Below, one piece after another: positions 13,036-24,900 of a stretch of 64,000 bases of DNA. Positions within the stretch are counted from its first letter, which is position 1, and the number at the start of each line of letters is the position of its first letter. Below the pieces are notes generated by a model that was given only the letters and a program-made list of their open reading frames with translations, was not told the origin of the DNA and made no database searches. Position numbers and translations under genes: made by a program. Source of the DNA: Nemopilema nomurai (Eukaryota > Cnidaria > Scyphozoa > Rhizostomeae > Rhizostomatidae); contig ML133486.1 of NCBI GenBank assembly GCA_003864495.1, positions 644,059 through 708,058 of the forward strand. The letters run 5' to 3'.

Positions 13036-14061
13036 GGACGTGGTTGTTCAGAGGAATGCTAAAGGACAGCTGAAAGTGAAATGTTCCCAACGAAGAAGTT
13101 CCAGAACACTTAACATGATAAAAAGTAAAAATAGTATGTAAACAAATATTTCGTATTAAAGAATTTCAGAATGACACGAGAGAGTCCTTCTACAGCAACT
13201 CCAAACGCCTTACAGAGAACAGCGCTCCTTAATGCTCATAAGTGGTAGCCTTTCAACCATGTAAATTTTCGAAACTAGACAGAGGTATGGTTATGAACTC
13301 AACCCAGGCAGACTCAAAATATGCTTAAGTTATGCTTATTTCCCGAAAATATTCAGATCAAAATATTTATGGTAGTTATACTGTCTTTTTCGAATGCACA
13401 AGGCACAAACTTTAAATTTGATTTTTAAGGGCCTTAGAACTAAAAAAGACACCACAAAATTAAAAACAAGGACTGAGTGGGCTGAGCGATATGCTAAGCA
13501 TTTGCTTAAGAAGATATCCTATTTGAGCCTGTATTGACCTGTATTCGTTTTTGTATTGACCTTTGAACCATAGGTCAATGCCTCGCTGTTCATATGTCAG
13601 TAGTATAAACAGTGTTCATTATAAGATTAGTTCACGAATAGACAATCTGCAGTTCAGTCGTGTTAACTTCCTTTCGTAAAATACTGTAATGGCAACTATT
13701 AACAGCAGATGATTTTATCAAAGTTCCTTCGAAAATGAGCCATTTGGTTTCGTTGTCCAGACACTGGTAAAATCGTTGCACCGAGGATGGCTAGGCCATT
13801 GATGCTGGTGCTGGACTCATTGAAAATCATGATGAAAAATGTATTACTGGGTCGCAAAGAACCGACGCTTGTTTTCAAGAGTGGTTAGCTAATAGGCGTT
13901 TTGGCTGGTGGAGTCATTCCACGCCAGTTGCGGATTTGCGAGCATCTTGTCTGGCGTTTGCCCGACAAAATGCATGTTTTCAATTATTTGGGGGGTGTCA
14001 CACCCCACACCCCCCAATATTTACGCCCCTGTCTATTGGAAGAGTCCACTTCATGAAAGTT
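13036..14061. other. Intergenic sequence between satellite block and CDA
   Basis: No gene recognised. Near 13990-14030 there is a G/C-run palindrome (ggggtgtcacacccc at 13992-14006) followed by acaccccccaatatt, which could be a transposon end, but no partner end was found. Confidence 0.5.
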
Positions 14062-14067
14062 TTTAAT
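14062..14067 (-). promoter_or_regulatory. CDA: Candidate polyadenylation signal of cytidine deaminase
   Basis: TTTAAT on the plus strand is ATTAAA on the minus strand, the common variant hexamer. It lies about 47 bases past the CDA stop codon. Confidence 0.45.
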
Positions 14068-14113
14068 CATATGTAACTGAAATCAATTTATCTAGTTCGG
14101 GCACACAATTACA

Positions 14114-14581
14114 TCACTTTTGGTTGTTGCCTTGCCCTTCTTTCAAATCATGTTTATGGAATGTGTGAGGCAATATTTCTTCCAATGTAGTTTTCGTGAG
14201 ATTTCCGTCTCCTGTAACCAAATAGACTTCACAGTCACCGAACTCCGCCATAAACTGTCGACAGGCTCCACAGGGATACGTGAACGTCGAAACTACATCA
14301 GTTGATACAGCAATGGCCTTGAACTTCAAATGTCCTTCGCTAACAGCTTTCACGAGAGCTGTTCTCTCAGCACAAATGGTCAGGCCGTAACTCACATTCT
14401 CCACGTTGCAGCCTGTTATTATTTTATCATCGCTTGTAAGGAGTGCAGCGCCTACTCTAAACTTACTATACGGTGAGTAAGAATGTTCTTTTGCTTTCAC
14501 ACAAGCAGAAATAAGCTTGCTTAATATGGGTATTGAACTATTGAACATGGGTATTTTGTGGTCTTCAGGCTCCCCCATCAT
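14114..14581 (-). CDS. CDA: Cytidine deaminase
   Basis: A single uninterrupted ORF of 155 residues. It is a homotetramer-type zinc-dependent cytidine/deoxycytidine deaminase that produces uridine or deoxyuridine in pyrimidine salvage, in the cytosol. The zinc site is complete: C70-A-E72 in TICAERTALVKAV, with E72 as the catalytic proton shuttle, and C104/C107 in PCGACRQF. The substrate-binding FRVGAALLT (41-49) and GCNVENVSYG (57-66) motifs are intact. Length fits the family (about 130-160); the first 15 or so residues are a variable extension. A second start at M12 is possible, but M1 is kept as the longest frame. The gene has no intron in its coding region, unlike the usual multi-exon animal genes, so it may be an old retrocopy or have lost introns. 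It is divergent to PLK4. Confidence 0.95.
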   Translation of the reverse strand: MMGEPEDHKIPMFNSSIPILSKLISACVKAKEHSYSPYSKFRVGAALLTSDDKIITGCNVENVSYGLTICAERTALVKAVSEGHLKFKAIAVSTDVVSTFTYPCGACRQFMAEFGDCEVYLVTGDGNLTKTTLEEILPHTFHKHDLKEGQGNNQK

Positions 14582-14791
14582 TATTGAAGTTTCTTTGACT
14601 CGATTCTGAAGCTACTTGAAAATTCAACTAGACTTCAAAACTTATGATCCTTGACTTTTCCCCACACAGCGCCTGTGAGGGGACTGGGAACTAGTGTCCG
14701 TTGATTTGGCGCCATTCGAGATATTGATTGTGTGGAAGGGAACAAAATTGGATAATCATCTCTAAAATGCCGTGAATTCAGTTGTTTACAA
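14582..14791. promoter_or_regulatory. Putative bidirectional promoter of CDA and PLK4
   Basis: The region between the CDA start codon and a strong splice donor (GTAAGTGAA at 14792) that probably closes a noncoding first exon of PLK4. It contains TTTGGCGCC at 14705-14713, an exact match to the E2F consensus TTTSSCGC. PLK4 is an E2F-responsive cell-cycle gene in mammals, so the site is plausible. The first-exon start and transcription start cannot be seen. Confidence 0.5.
14705..14713 (+). promoter_or_regulatory. E2F-type binding site
   Basis: TTTGGCGCC matches TTTSSCGC. It lies in the 210-base candidate promoter shared by CDA and PLK4, about 80 bases before the proposed donor of the PLK4 leader exon. 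Confidence 0.45.
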
Positions 14792-15898
14792 GTAAGTGAA
14801 AAGGATATTGTTTTGATTCAGAAAATGTAGCAGTTTTGAGTTTCACAGACGGTGTTTTATGTTCAATTAATGCCTGTGCCTAGGCCCATATGCGATGTTG
14901 CGACCATATCACTGTTTCTTGATTGGAAAATTAGGCTGGAGTTTAAAAGCTTTGTCTATGATGTTTTTATCTATTTTTGGAGTCGTCGCAATTTTGAAAA
15001 GTTTAAATAATTCACATAATACATAAGATAGATTGTTTGTTTTGTCATCTGAAGTGCAACTGATTCATGATAATCATAATATATTATTTATAATAAGTAG
15101 CTAATATTTTGCCAAACAACAGGGCTTCAAATTGTATGTGCCAGAATGCATTTTCTTTGTCTATGCTTCATGCTTTAACTTGCATTCTTTGTTTGCCATT
15201 ACATTTAGCACAAGCATGCAAGCTTGATAATAGCACAAAGCAGTGAAAACATTTACAGATAGCAAAATGTGCAAATGGACATTCAAATTTGTACAGATTT
15301 AGTTAGTTTGCAGAAGGTCATGTTTCTTCTGTTTTATGCTATTTCAAAATTCTGCAGTGCAAAACATTTACTCTTTATTGTTTTACTCTGATTTTATTTT
15401 GCCTTTCTTTTAGTAACCTTAGACATCTGATATCTCCTAGTAAAGGAAATCTGTATGCAATGACATATTTCATTGTAAGATACCACTACCTACCACTTGC
15501 TACCACTTGGCCAAAATATTTTTCCAACCTGTGCTGCCAAAATTACATTCCTAATGCTCAGATTGAGATGAGCTTTTATTGTTACCACAAGAATTAGCTG
15601 TCAAAAAGTAGAAGATATTTGAGGAATACTCAGTTTGTTGTGGCATCATGGTCTGATCATGGCTTGATTAATAGTGTATACTGTTGAAATGATCAGCTTT
15701 TTTGCCAAGTTTTTTTTATTTTGTTTGTTGTCAAGGTGCTTAAAATGTATTACTTTTTAGCATTGATTAGAATAAATAGCAATATGTGTTGATGTTACTG
15801 AAAGGAAGAACAGCTAGAGAACAGTCTTGAGATTTTATTTCCATGGTCTTGTTATCTTTTTATGACATGTCCTTATTTTCCTATTTTTTCTATTGCAG
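14792..15898 (+). other. PLK4: Probable 5' UTR intron of PLK4
   Basis: Starts with the strong donor GTAAGTGAA at 14792 and ends in the polypyrimidine tract and acceptor ctattttttctattgcag at 15898, just before the PLK4 start-codon exon. The interval is AT-rich with no other recognisable element. The acceptor is convincing; the pairing with this donor is inferred. Confidence 0.5.
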
Positions 15899-15925
15899 AT
15901 TTACCTGAATTTAAGCCTTTTCAGA

Positions 15926-18900
15926 ATGGCCCCATCAAGTTCAGATGAACTAGATTCAATTAAAGCAAGTATTTTCCCATCATCTTTTCTTTTAAGTTTG
16001 CAGTATTCACTTGTGAACCTGGTCCCTTTTTATTCCCTTTATTGGCACTTAATCTCAAGGAGTCATTTGAATCTATTTTTTTTCCAGAAGGGTGTATAGA
16101 CATTTATTGGTCCAGTTTCATTCCATTTGATCTTAGTGTAGATGAAAATGATGCAAAGACCAGCAATGTGATAACAAAACATTGAATATGCTTCAAGGCT
16201 TAAGGATTTCATGTAAATCACTTTGTTTAACATTGACACCAAATATTTTCTTAGAACTACAGAATAACTGAAATCCTTGGAAAAGGAGGTTTTGCCCATG
16301 TATACAGAGCATACAACAAAGCAACTGGGAAAGAAGTTGCAATCAAAATTGTGAGTTTCTTCTTTTGTGTTTAAATTTTTGTGGAAGGGGAGGGGGGATG
16401 GATGTCAGCAAGGGCTTTTAAGAAAGGAAGATAGGTCATGTTTGGCAAAGAATTCTGTTTTAAGTCAAACTGAGTTTTAGAGAAAAAGCTTCATATTTCT
16501 TTATATTTGTATCTGAGAATAATTGAAAATATTTGATAGAATTTGTAGATAATTAAAACAAATAGTTTTAACTGTAAATACATGACCTATGATGTGTAAG
16601 ATCAGAAAGCAAGGTTTATGGTTGAGGTTAGGTTTGAGGTTGATATTGCCTGCAAGTCCCTGTCCAATAAAAACGATTTCATGATTAGAGCCTTTCGTTG
16701 ATTGTTAGGGTATGGTAAGAAATGGTCACTTTACAATGAAATGTCCAGATTATTTAAGGCACCAATAAACTGCAGTTCTGAGTAAGAAAAGGCACTTGCC
16801 AAGACATGGGTCTGCAATCGCATGCCATTCCTAACATTGCCTGACCTGTATCTGATTTTTTGTATCTTCTTTAATGATTTCCACCTTAGCATGAAGGCGG
16901 GAATGAATTCTCATATACTAAATGCTTTTTATAATTTTAAATATTTTTCAGATTGATAAACTTGCTTTACACAAAAATGGCATGGCAAGTAGAGTTAGAA
17001 ATGAAGTGGAAATCCATTGTCAGCTCAAGCACCCCTCCATTTTAGAGGTATTTTTTGTAATGGTGTACCATTTATTCTCATCTGTTGTCCAGCAATATCA
17101 ATTATTCGGCCAATTTTTATGGCCCTTTTGTAACTTTGCATTCATAAACAATATCTTATATGAAATAAAAAATATACATTGTTGCAAAGTCAAACAAATT
17201 CATTCTTTTGGTACAATATTATACTTTAGATTATTATATAGTCCTTTTTAAGTTTAATCTTCTAATGCCAGTCAATCATTACTTAAAAGGAAGAAGCAAA
17301 AATCAAGCTTCTATTTTGTAATAACAAAGCTGTCTAATACTGCAGGTGTCAATGTTGCACCTAATTACTAAACTGTTGTGACATGTCATAAGTAGGGCTC
17401 TTAAATGTATCAAGCATCTAAAAGTAGAATTGCTGCCAACAATCATTGCATTTTTAACTAGTTTTACCATCATTTTGGAGTTTTAACCCTTACAGGCCAG
17501 CATCAGAATGTTTATGTTTTTTCAGCTCTATAGTTACCTTGAGGACGATGAGCATGTCTACCTCATACTAGAGATGTGCCACAATGGTGATCTAAAGAAG
17601 TTTCTAGAAAACAGAGGGTCTCCAATGAGTGAGAGAGAAGGTTAGATGCCGTCATGACAAACCTAAGTTTAATTTTATAGATAGTAATATAATAGATTAG
17701 TGTTTATATGGATTCTACAAAGGTTGATTATGCATAAAAACTTAATATTAGATATCCCATATTCAGCAAAGATGCTTCCATATTCTAGAGAAGCTATCTA
17801 TTGTCTCTTTTTTTAAGGGCTATCGTTTCCACCAGAATGGTTCCATTGGAAGCCATATGTTGCAATTTGCAGTAGAATACTAATTTTGCTGTCATGGAAT
17901 ATCTTTAAAGTGCAACATAAATTTATTGATTGCACTTCTGGCTTTTTTGGGCTGACATAATGAACCCATTCCCTGAAGATTTCTTGTCAATTCGATTTCA
18001 GCCCAAATGATCCTCCTTCAAGTGTTAATGGGTGTGCTCTATCTTCACTCACATGGCATTCTACACAGAGATTTGACCATGGGCAATTTGCTTCTTACAA
18101 CTGACATGAAAATTGTATGCATGCTTTTACTTTCATAAAAAATTCGCTTATTGCTAAATAGTCATATCATTGGTCATTGTACAAAAGTGTGAAACCATTT
18201 TTACAATAGTTATTTTATTATATATGCAAGTTTATGCAAACCAATATTGGTTCAACATGTCTTTTGTTGCTTTGTTTAGTTTTTATTGTTAGTTTTATTG
18301 TCTAGCATATTTTGCATAGTTTTATTCGTTTGTGGCTTTGTTACAGTTTCTTTTCTAAAAAGAGTTCCTTACAGTTTTTTTGGTCTTTGAAGAATGAATC
18401 AGGATGAATGATTGATGTGAAGCAGTTAGGAGATGCCATTTTCCTTTGTAGAAAATAGCTGATTTCGGATTGGCAGCCAAGCTGAAGCTACCGAACGAGA
18501 AGCACTACACCATGTGCGGAACTCCTAATTTCATCTCACCGTGAGTCCAGCTCAGATGTTTGCGTTTGTTTGCTCGCTTTCGATGGTTATGGTTTGTGTT
18601 TGCTAGTTGAGTGCTAGATCTAAAAGTCCGTGTGTTAGTTGTGTTTGCTAGTTAAGTGCTAGATCTAAAAGTCTTTGTTTATCCAGTAGATCAGACACTT
18701 GCTTTTGATAGAATTTCTTACGTGACATCGCAGATGAAGTGGCTGAAAGATAGTTTATGTGAAGATTTGCCTGTTTTCCGATGTGATTTTTCAAGTTGTC
18801 TTTGTTTAAAAGGAAACTCGAATAATTGGCCACGACTTTGATTGAGGCTAAAACAATAGAGTGGCCAGGGATGCAGTGTAACAGATCATTAGCTCTGCTA

Positions 18901-21900
18901 ACCTTGCTTACAATGCATTTAGCTGCCCATTTGGCGCAAAATATGCTTGTGATTCATTTGCTATGTGTTGTAATATTGTTTTCGCTCTACCAGTGTTTTG
19001 TCTCCCAATATGCACCTGTGGCTGCCAAAAACCACCTGTGCACTTTGCACTTTAAATGGCCCTTTGTTTTTGCAGAGAGATAGCGACAAGAAGCCCCCAT
19101 GGCCTGGAATCCGATGTGTGGAGCGTGGGCTGCTTGCTGTTTAATCTTATCGTTGGAAAGCCTCCGTTTGATGTAAGAAATTTCACCATTTTATCTTTCC
19201 TACTTCTTTATTCATTACCTTGAAAACTCTTTTGCGTATCTATCGACGTTTCTCTTCCAACTCCATCATTTTCTCGCGCTTTTTCTTCCATTTTTTGCGA
19301 CCCTTTATCCTCCGTTTTTAAGGCCTATCCCTTCAATTCGAACATTTGTGAACGTTTCTCTTCGTCTTCCTTACCCTCTTATTAGCATTCTCTTGAACCC
19401 GTTTTTCCCCCTCTCTTTTTTGTTTTCCCCTTTCTCTAGCTCCTTGTCTTTCCATTGTCTTCGTACTTCCTCATTGTTTCCCTTTCGTTTCATATTTTCT
19501 TCTACATTGTCTTGCTTTCTCCCTTGTAACGTTTGCTGCTTCCATTCAAAGTTGCTTAATACCACTTGCCACTATCAGTTTTTTCCATTTATTTCCAGCT
19601 GCAAAGCTTCCAATGACAAAATTCTTTACTTCCACAGACCGAGGCTGTAAGAAGTACATTGAACAAAGTTGTCTTGGCTGACTACGTCATACCAAAGTAA
19701 GCCTGCCACACTTTCCAATGTTATTAGGATTTACACAACGTTGGTGTTTTTCAAGGAAGACCTTTTCAAAGAAAATCTGAAAACTCAATGATAGTTGAAG
19801 AAAAATTTTGGAGGCAGCAAACGTCCTTTGAACTTTGTATCATCTGTCAAATTTTTGTCAGCCAATCAGTAAATCAGTCGATTGATGACTTTTCCTCATC
19901 ATGTATTTAGAATTGCATTGACACTCAGGAAATATAAAATCGCCCAATATGCTGTTATTGTCATGTGCTTTTAACTTAAGGCATTTTCTGTCTTGATTTT
20001 AGATATGTCTCCCCGCAAGCTGCTAACCTGATCGCCCAGCTTTTAAGGAAGGTAAGTATCTGTTCCTAAGAGAAGTTCTTTTTTCTTTTGCAAATCCTTC
20101 TACAGTCATATCTTGGTTGTTTTATTTCGCCGGGCTCTTGTGCTGTGGTATTTTTCAAGACACACTAATTGTTTAACTTCACAAGCTCTATATTTGAAAT
20201 GTTTTCTAGCTTTATTTAAAGTAGTTAATTCTTCCACTGATGCGCATAGGTCAATTTTCCATTTCCAATTTCTCCACTTGTTTTTGGATCTTCATTTCTT
20301 CGCGCTTCACTTAAATGTAATGAAGGATTTTTGTTAAGGATTCTTTAAGAGACATAACCTAGAATTGCGTCAAGACCTGTTTATTTCATAATGGCTCTTT
20401 TTCTTCTTGTTACAAGCATGTATGGGCAAGGCATCTTTTTACCCTCAACTTTGTTGACCAGTTCCCATTGAGACTAGCTGATGTCGCTCTAAGAAGTTGT
20501 CTAGTAGAGCCCTATCCCTACCGACAACCCATTAACTTTTCGGCATCGGAACATGGCATTTGATAGGAAGCGGCACCTAAATGTACGCTGACACGCCCTT
20601 TTCTGGAATATAACAGAACGGGGGTTTGCATTGCGTGCTAAAATGATTTTGCGGGAAAGTTTTCTTGGAGATTGAAATGACGTAAGCCAGAACAAGTAGC
20701 CTTCTTTATTCTAGCCACGCGCTCAGTTTTCCGATCGGGCTACTTTGATCAGCAACTGGGCACCTATTTCATGCAACCTTAATTCCTTTCACTGATTTTT
20801 CATATTTTGGCAGTAAGCATCAATAAAGTTATTTTTTGTATTTGAAAATACTCGTTTTTTCAAGAAGCCTCTCCCGATAAATATTCACTTTGGCACCCCT
20901 TTGTACAGAGGTATGATAACAACGAATCTAGGCCTAGGATGATTTACCCTACGAATTAATTCGTAGAATGGCGCTTTTAAACTTGGATGTTCTATCAAGA
21001 ATGACCTCTCATTTAATCTAACTTAACACCCCACCAGAGCTGCAGAAAGTATCGGAGTCTGGGAACTAGACTCCCAGAAATCTTCTTGGCTTGGCAGAAA
21101 ACTTTTCTTCAAAACTTTCAAAAAAAATTCATGCATATTGTCGGTGGAGTTATAGTACACAATACTTTTATCTAACGTCCTGTTTCCCGAGATGCAAGAA
21201 AAGAAAATATTGTTTGCAGCGTTGCCCCGCACTTGGTTATCTTGTTGCAGCTCTGCAACTAGTCTACATCGTATTTTCATATCTTTTTGTAGAACCCAAA
21301 CGAAAGAATAACCTTGGCTGGTAAATATTTTTGTTTGTATCTCGACTCACTCTGCAGAGCATTGTCCACTCTCATTCAGTGTTTTTAATTGAATGGCTAT
21401 TGTTTCAGTTATTGTCCGTCATATGCGTAGTTGTAGAAGCAAGTGCCTTATTCATCCTTGTTAATCATAATAATCAGATACAGAAATGTTCAGAATCATT
21501 GCGGACATGATATTCAAATTCCCATACTCTATGGGTACACCATTGATACCTATGAAGAGATTGACATTTAAAATTGTCTGGAAAGATTAGTTGATGTTGC
21601 GTACTTTCAAAACCTAGAGATATTTTACGATTCCCCGAGCTTTGTTTTGAACTATAGTCTTGCCTTACGTTTCTAATCCAGGCTCTATTTTGTGTTTTTT
21701 AAATGATACACGTCTGAGTGCAAATTTTGATTTACGCGTGCCTTATCAAGCTGTTACTTATGTTTCTTTGTATTGATATGCAGGAATCCTGGATCATCCT
21801 TTCATGACACAAAAGCCAACGCAGTTTCAGGAAAATTCGCAGGTGAGGCAAGAAGTCTGCATTTTTCTGTTTTGAAAGATCCTTATATCAGCGTGTGCAC

Positions 21901-24900
21901 CCAATAAACAGAGGAAAAGGATTTCGAGAAGCATTGAAACCAGTTCATCAATCTGAGTTTTTTATAGCTCTTTCATGTCATTTGGTCTATGGTATAAAAC
22001 TTGTTGACATAAAATCTTAAATTCAGATAAATATGTGGCTGTCTTGCAAAAGAACCATGTGGCAGTTCAGCAAAGCCACTTTTATGGCTTGTTTTGAAGA
22101 AATATATGTCATACGACAGAATTTATATCATCTTTGGGCTTTCTCTTGATACAAATAGCATTAGTTAAGTTGGTAACTTCATTCATATACACTCGCAAAG
22201 TAATCTGCATATTCTCAAAAAACTTGATGGGGGAACACTTTTCTAAAAATCCTTGTTAGAGTAATTTTGAAGTGTATTAAATGGTAGCCATCGTTACCAA
22301 GAACGTCCAATTCGACCTATTTTAACTGGACAGACCTCTTTTAAGTGGTTATTGGCTCCAGAATCTTTGCACCAAAAGCTTATGCTTGCTTCCAATGTTT
22401 ATTTACAGCAATCAACCAGCCGCTCGATGGACAGTGGCAACGAAACGATGAGGACAGAGGCAGCAGCCAACATGGACGGCCATCGGAACACCACTCAGCA
22501 GGCAAAGCGGCCGGAATCTATTACTATACTGACCGGAATAAAAGAGGTGGAACCGGACGCCGCCTTGCCTCCTTATCTAAGACATCCACCTTCACCGCCT
22601 GTTCGCCTGAGATCAAGGTAATCAATTATCGTCTTACGTTAGTTAGGATAAAGCAACTTATAGATCTAGGTAGATACAGTGTCACCCGGTTTCCAAACCC
22701 GCAACAACAGCAGCAGCAACAACAACAAATATCAAGTTGACCGAATTTGCGTTGGTCGACATTTTTTTGAAAACCACGTTTGTGCTAGAAGCTATAAAAC
22801 AACTATGGCACGTAAGAATTAATTTCGGAATGTTGTAGCTTTTTCAATTTGTAAGCACGAGGTCGTTGTCGCAAGAAGAGAAGTTCAGTATTCCGCAAGC
22901 CCATGGATCTGTTATTTGGAACAAGCGCTTTTTATAAGCTCTTCGCAAAACCTTTATGCGAAAAGTGTTGCTAGAATTCTTGTGTTTTTTATGCGTTCTC
23001 CTTGCTTTTTTTGAGACCGAAGTTACAGAATATCACAGAGGGAGTACTGATTTTGGCGATCTCTTTGAAGCAAACATTTATAGAAAAAAGCTGAAAGGAG
23101 AAACGTGCGAGTTTTTCATCTCTTTAAAATTGTGAATAGAATTAGCAGTCTATTACGAGGGTTTCCCCTCCAATTAATCAAAACGAAGATAACGCTGTTT
23201 CCAACGCCCCCATTTGCATGCTCAATTTCGTGAGTGGAATTTGAATATAACCATATGGTACTCTGCTAATGTAGTTCCTGGTCATTGCTAAAGATGGTCA
23301 CTGGGGATTCTGCCATGCTCTTCTTGACTCCTTTGTTCTATGAGTTCCCAATTTGATTTTTCTGTTTGGCTTCCAAGCCAGCCTAATTCTCGACTGTTCC
23401 TACTTTCGATGTAATTCGACGAAGCAGTCTCTTTGCTGCTTGCCTGAATTCAGGGATTTTGAAGCAGTAAATGACGGGGTTGACAGCCGAATTGGCCAAG
23501 GCTACCATGATCACAGCTGAGTAGGCCGTTGTAATTCTTCTCTTTTCTCGTGACTGATCAATGGCTTCAAAGCTATGAGTGAGTGCTTTGATGGCAGAGA
23601 AGCCAGTGAAGATGGCGATTGGGGCCACGAAGACACAGAAAGACGCGAGGATGATCGTGATGGTCTTCACAGCCTTTTCGTTTCTTGTCAGCGTGCGCTG
23701 TTTGCGTTTCCGTTGTTGTATACTGGCAAGCGTGGTATTCAGGTGTCGTCTGAGTTCCTCTCTCTTCAGTTTGATAAGTCGGATGATTTTCACGTAGCAG
23801 ACTATTACCGCCACCAGGGCACTGAGGCCGTAAATGCTGACCGAGACGAAGCTGATGCCTTCGTCCGCGAATATCGATCTGGTCAGGACACTCAGGGCGG
23901 CGGGGGCCAGCCAGCAGAATGAGACGATGGCGACGATCTTCCTTGTCCGCATGACGTCATTGTAGTTCACCGTCTGCGACAAGTGCACCAGGCGGTCGTA
24001 GCTTATGGCGGCAATGGCTGCGATCGAAGCCCCGGCAACGATGGCAGCGAGGTACCGTCTCGTCAGGCTCGCCGCGCAGTTTCGCGCGAAATCAACCGAG
24101 ACCGTCTGCAGAAGGTGGATGGGCTGTATGAGGATGCCAACAAGCAGGTCCGCCATGGCCAGGGACAGCAGAAAGCCGTTGGACCGTGTGCGCAAACGAC
24201 GGTTGGCCAGGCACAGGTAGAAGATCAGGAGGTTGCCGCTCGTCGCCAGCACACCACTGACCGCGTACAACAAGCCCAGGACGATGCGAGCGGTCGGCGA
24301 CAGGCTCTCGAAGCTCCAAACACAGCTCATTCTTGGTGGTGTGTCTTGCTTCAAGACGGCACGTGCTTCCATCCAACACGGCCACACCTGCCTTGCTATT
24401 TAGCTAATATGTTTGTACTTTTAATCGCAAGGAAGCTGTTTTGTCAGCGGCTTGTTGACTTCATGTACTTCTTAAATGCAGTGCTTTCTAATTAGATGCC
24501 CATTCGTATTCGTTGCTGGTTTTCCTTTGTCGCATCACTGTTTTTGCAATTTCACGAGCTGTGCTGCACAGGGACACGTTTTATTCGAAAACCACTGAAA
24601 TAATTTTTGATATCTTAATTTTTTAACTGTTTAATTGCTCAATAGAACTACTTTAAGAGTACCGTCGTTTAGAAAGTATGCAAGCAAACAATGCCACAAT
24701 AACGATTAGGGAAATGAATTGAAATGAAATGAACTTGGGAAGTCTATCAGGTGGGCAAAAATTCTGAAACAATTCTATTGCAAGCATTACATTTTATCTT
24801 GAACATTTTATCCCATGAAAATATAGAAGACAAAGTTATTGTATAAGTAAGCTAGACAATTTTAAGAAAATCAGTGCATTTGGAGTCAGAAACCCTAATG

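Noticed and set aside
13992..14030. Transposon end suggested by the ggggtgtcacacccc palindrome
   Set aside because: No matching second end or target duplication was found nearby.
15968..15973. Canonical GT donor (gcaa|gtattt) for PLK4 exon 1
   Set aside because: It is in phase 1; joining to the exon at 16255 gives a frame that stops within a few codons.
19348..19650. Phe/Ser/Leu-rich ORF in a PLK4 intron
   Set aside because: It is a C/T-rich tract before the acceptor at 19637; composition explains the ORF.
23575..24495. Several ORFs on the plus strand across the GPCR
   Set aside because: Antisense shadows of the GPCR coding sequence with no domain.
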